Positions 41,569 to 42,399 of a stretch of 42,399 bases of DNA are shown here, piece after piece; position 1 is the first letter of the stretch; each line of letters starts with the position of its first letter. Position numbers and translations under genes: made by a program. The stretch spans positions 1-42,399 of the forward strand of contig JAFZYD010000018.1 in the NCBI GenBank assembly GCA_017616475.1, in the 5' to 3' direction. The notes beneath the pieces were generated by a model that saw nothing but the letters and a program-made list of their open reading frames with translations, was not told the DNA's origin and ran no database searches. This DNA comes from Bacteroidales bacterium (GTDB lineage: Bacteria > Bacteroidota > Bacteroidia > Bacteroidales > UBA932).

Positions 41569-41569
41569 A

Positions 41570-42292
41570 CTAGAGATCAAAAGTATAGGTCAGGGAGCAG
41601 CCCAGCATAAAATAGTTCCTGCCGATTAGCGGGTTGCGGGTGAACTGGGCGAACATCGGAAGCTCAAAATTGTCACCCACGGTGAACTTATAGCCCGCCT
41701 GCAGCCCCAGGTTTATAAACTTGAACCCGCCCGTGTTCTCGTACATATATTCTGCCTTGTAGGGCACTGCGCCTGCAGTTGCACAAACAGAAAAATTCTT
41801 GTATTCGTAGGGAACGTTCAACTCTATGTAAGAAGAGAACGCACGGCTGTCGTCAAAATTGTAGTCGTCTCCGGCAACGAAAGTGTTCCAGGAAATAGTG
41901 GCGGGGAGGAACTCGAACGGCAACTCATATTCGAGCGTGAGCTCAAGGTTGTCGTCGTAGCCGCCTGCGCCAAGGTTGTTGCCCAGGCCCTGCTCGAGAA
42001 CGGTAAAGGTGAAGCCCTTATAACTTGCAGAAGCCCAGAAATCCATCTCGAGATAATGATTGCGCTGCAACTCGGTTATGGAGCAATAACCCGCTTCGAA
42101 ACCGAAATCGTTCTTCTCGTAGTTGAGAGTGACGGTAGGCACGATTGTCGGAGTTTCGGCAACAGCGAAACCTCTCCAAAGATATTTGGTGGAAGCTTCG
42201 GTACCGGCAGAAACAGACCAAGCGCCCTCTTGGGCAGCAACATTGATAGCAAACGCTGCAAGCGCCGCTACGCAAATAAATAATTTTCTCAT
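41570..42292 (-). CDS. Outer-membrane beta-barrel protein (putative porin-like)
   Basis: The 240-residue product has a signal peptide (MRKLFICVAALAAFAINVAAQ) and then alternating aromatic/polar strands (VSAGTEASTKYLWRGFAVAE, TVTLNYEKNDFGFEAGY). It ends LGCSLTYTFDL, close to the terminal-aromatic BAM signal. The KYLWRGF opening recalls the TorF/MipA-like small porin families found in many Gram-negatives, but assignment is uncertain. It lies 15 bp after ssb and 1 nt before the sugar transporter, so it may deliver the same sugar across the outer membrane. An upstream TTG (42298) was not chosen. Confidence 0.7.
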   Translation of the reverse strand: MRKLFICVAALAAFAINVAAQEGAWSVSAGTEASTKYLWRGFAVAETPTIVPTVTLNYEKNDFGFEAGYCSITELQRNHYLEMDFWASASYKGFTFTVLEQGLGNNLGAGGYDDNLELTLEYELPFEFLPATISWNTFVAGDDYNFDDSRAFSSYIELNVPYEYKNFSVCATAGAVPYKAEYMYENTGGFKFINLGLQAGYKFTVGDNFELPMFAQFTRNPLIGRNYFMLGCSLTYTFDL

Positions 42293-42307
42293 TTTCAATC
42301 TATAAAG

Positions 42308-42399
42308 TTAAAAAGGAAGATCGTCTACGTCGGTAGGATCCAGACTCTGGCTCTCCACCGGAGCAGGTGCGGGTGCCGGGGCGGCAGCAGCACGCGGAG
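42308..42399 (-). CDS. ssb: Single-stranded DNA-binding protein, C-terminal end only (partial)
   Basis: The minus-strand frame entering at the window edge encodes an Ala/Pro-rich linker (AAAAPAPAPAPVESQS) and ends DPTDVDDLPF. The acidic tip D-D-L-P-F is the hallmark of bacterial SSB, which uses it to recruit repair and replication proteins. The OB-fold lies outside the window. The gene precedes the barrel protein by 15 bp. Confidence 0.85.
   Translation of the reverse strand, partial: PRAAAAPAPAPAPVESQSLDPTDVDDLPF

Overview
The window reads as a chromosomal segment of a GC-rich member of the Bacteroidales (Bacteroidota). Pointers are the Bacteroidota-type -7 boxes (TAnnTTTG) before many genes, the lineage-typical short RNA polymerase omega-like subunit, the fused KorA with KorB, the BT_3928-type DoxX protein, tandem OmpH genes behind bamA, and a fimbrillin/BspA-like lipoprotein. 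A genus cannot be given; Rikenellaceae or an uncultured gut family would fit. I see no prophage, insertion sequence, rRNA or CRISPR array. Genes are tightly packed, and no stretch above 300 bases lacks a gene.

Layout. 1-2.6 kb: end of a UvrD/PcrA helicase, then a minus-strand operon tmk, DoxX-like protein, yraN. 2.65-3.5 kb: folP, divergent from tmk. 3.55-11.6 kb: minus-strand 2-oxoacid:ferredoxin oxidoreductase (korA-korB) and the envelope cluster nadK, uppS, bamA, ompH, ompH. 11.7-15.8 kb: plus-strand pdxJ, a membrane-anchored OmpH paralogue, purC and a LysM/periplasmic-binding protein. 15.8-22.1 kb: minus-strand trxB, bamD, rpoZ-like, recN, nagB, M24 aminopeptidase. 22.2-24.2 kb: priA. 24.2-26.3 kb: a fimbrillin/BspA-like lipoprotein preceded by a 41-residue ORF. 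26.4-32.8 kb: a glycyl-radical enzyme (GRE) system, with the activase on plus and, on minus, thrB, thrC, an Omp28/thioredoxin-like lipoprotein and the GRE. 32.8-36.5 kb: purU, a GH31 glycosidase, yqeY. 36.5-38.6 kb: hicAB, an exonuclease/endonuclease/phosphatase lipoprotein and an EF-hand plus 11-mer repeat protein. 38.6-42.4 kb: pgi, tRNA-Leu(GAG), a sugar transporter, an outer-membrane barrel and the 3' end of ssb.

How the genes work together. Outer-membrane biogenesis is unusually well represented: BamA, BamD, three OmpH/Skp-like proteins and UppS. KorAB, the GRE and its activase point to anaerobic, ferredoxin-based metabolism. NagB, Pgi, GH31 and the sugar porter point to carbohydrate use.

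Most notable signals. (1) A GRE with intact active-site Cys411-x-Glu413 and Gly731 carries a Tat-like signal and is coupled to an exported thioredoxin-like lipoprotein. (2) Two copies of an interspersed inverted-repeat element with conserved arms and variable centres fill convergent intergenic gaps; one encodes the C-terminus of FolP. (3) CATG is almost absent (seven found by eye in 42.4 kb, about 160 expected). (4) Several -7 boxes lie only 7-8 nt from the start codon, suggesting leaderless mRNAs. (5) The tRNA-Leu 3' end lies inside a perfect 22-bp inverted repeat that is also its terminator.
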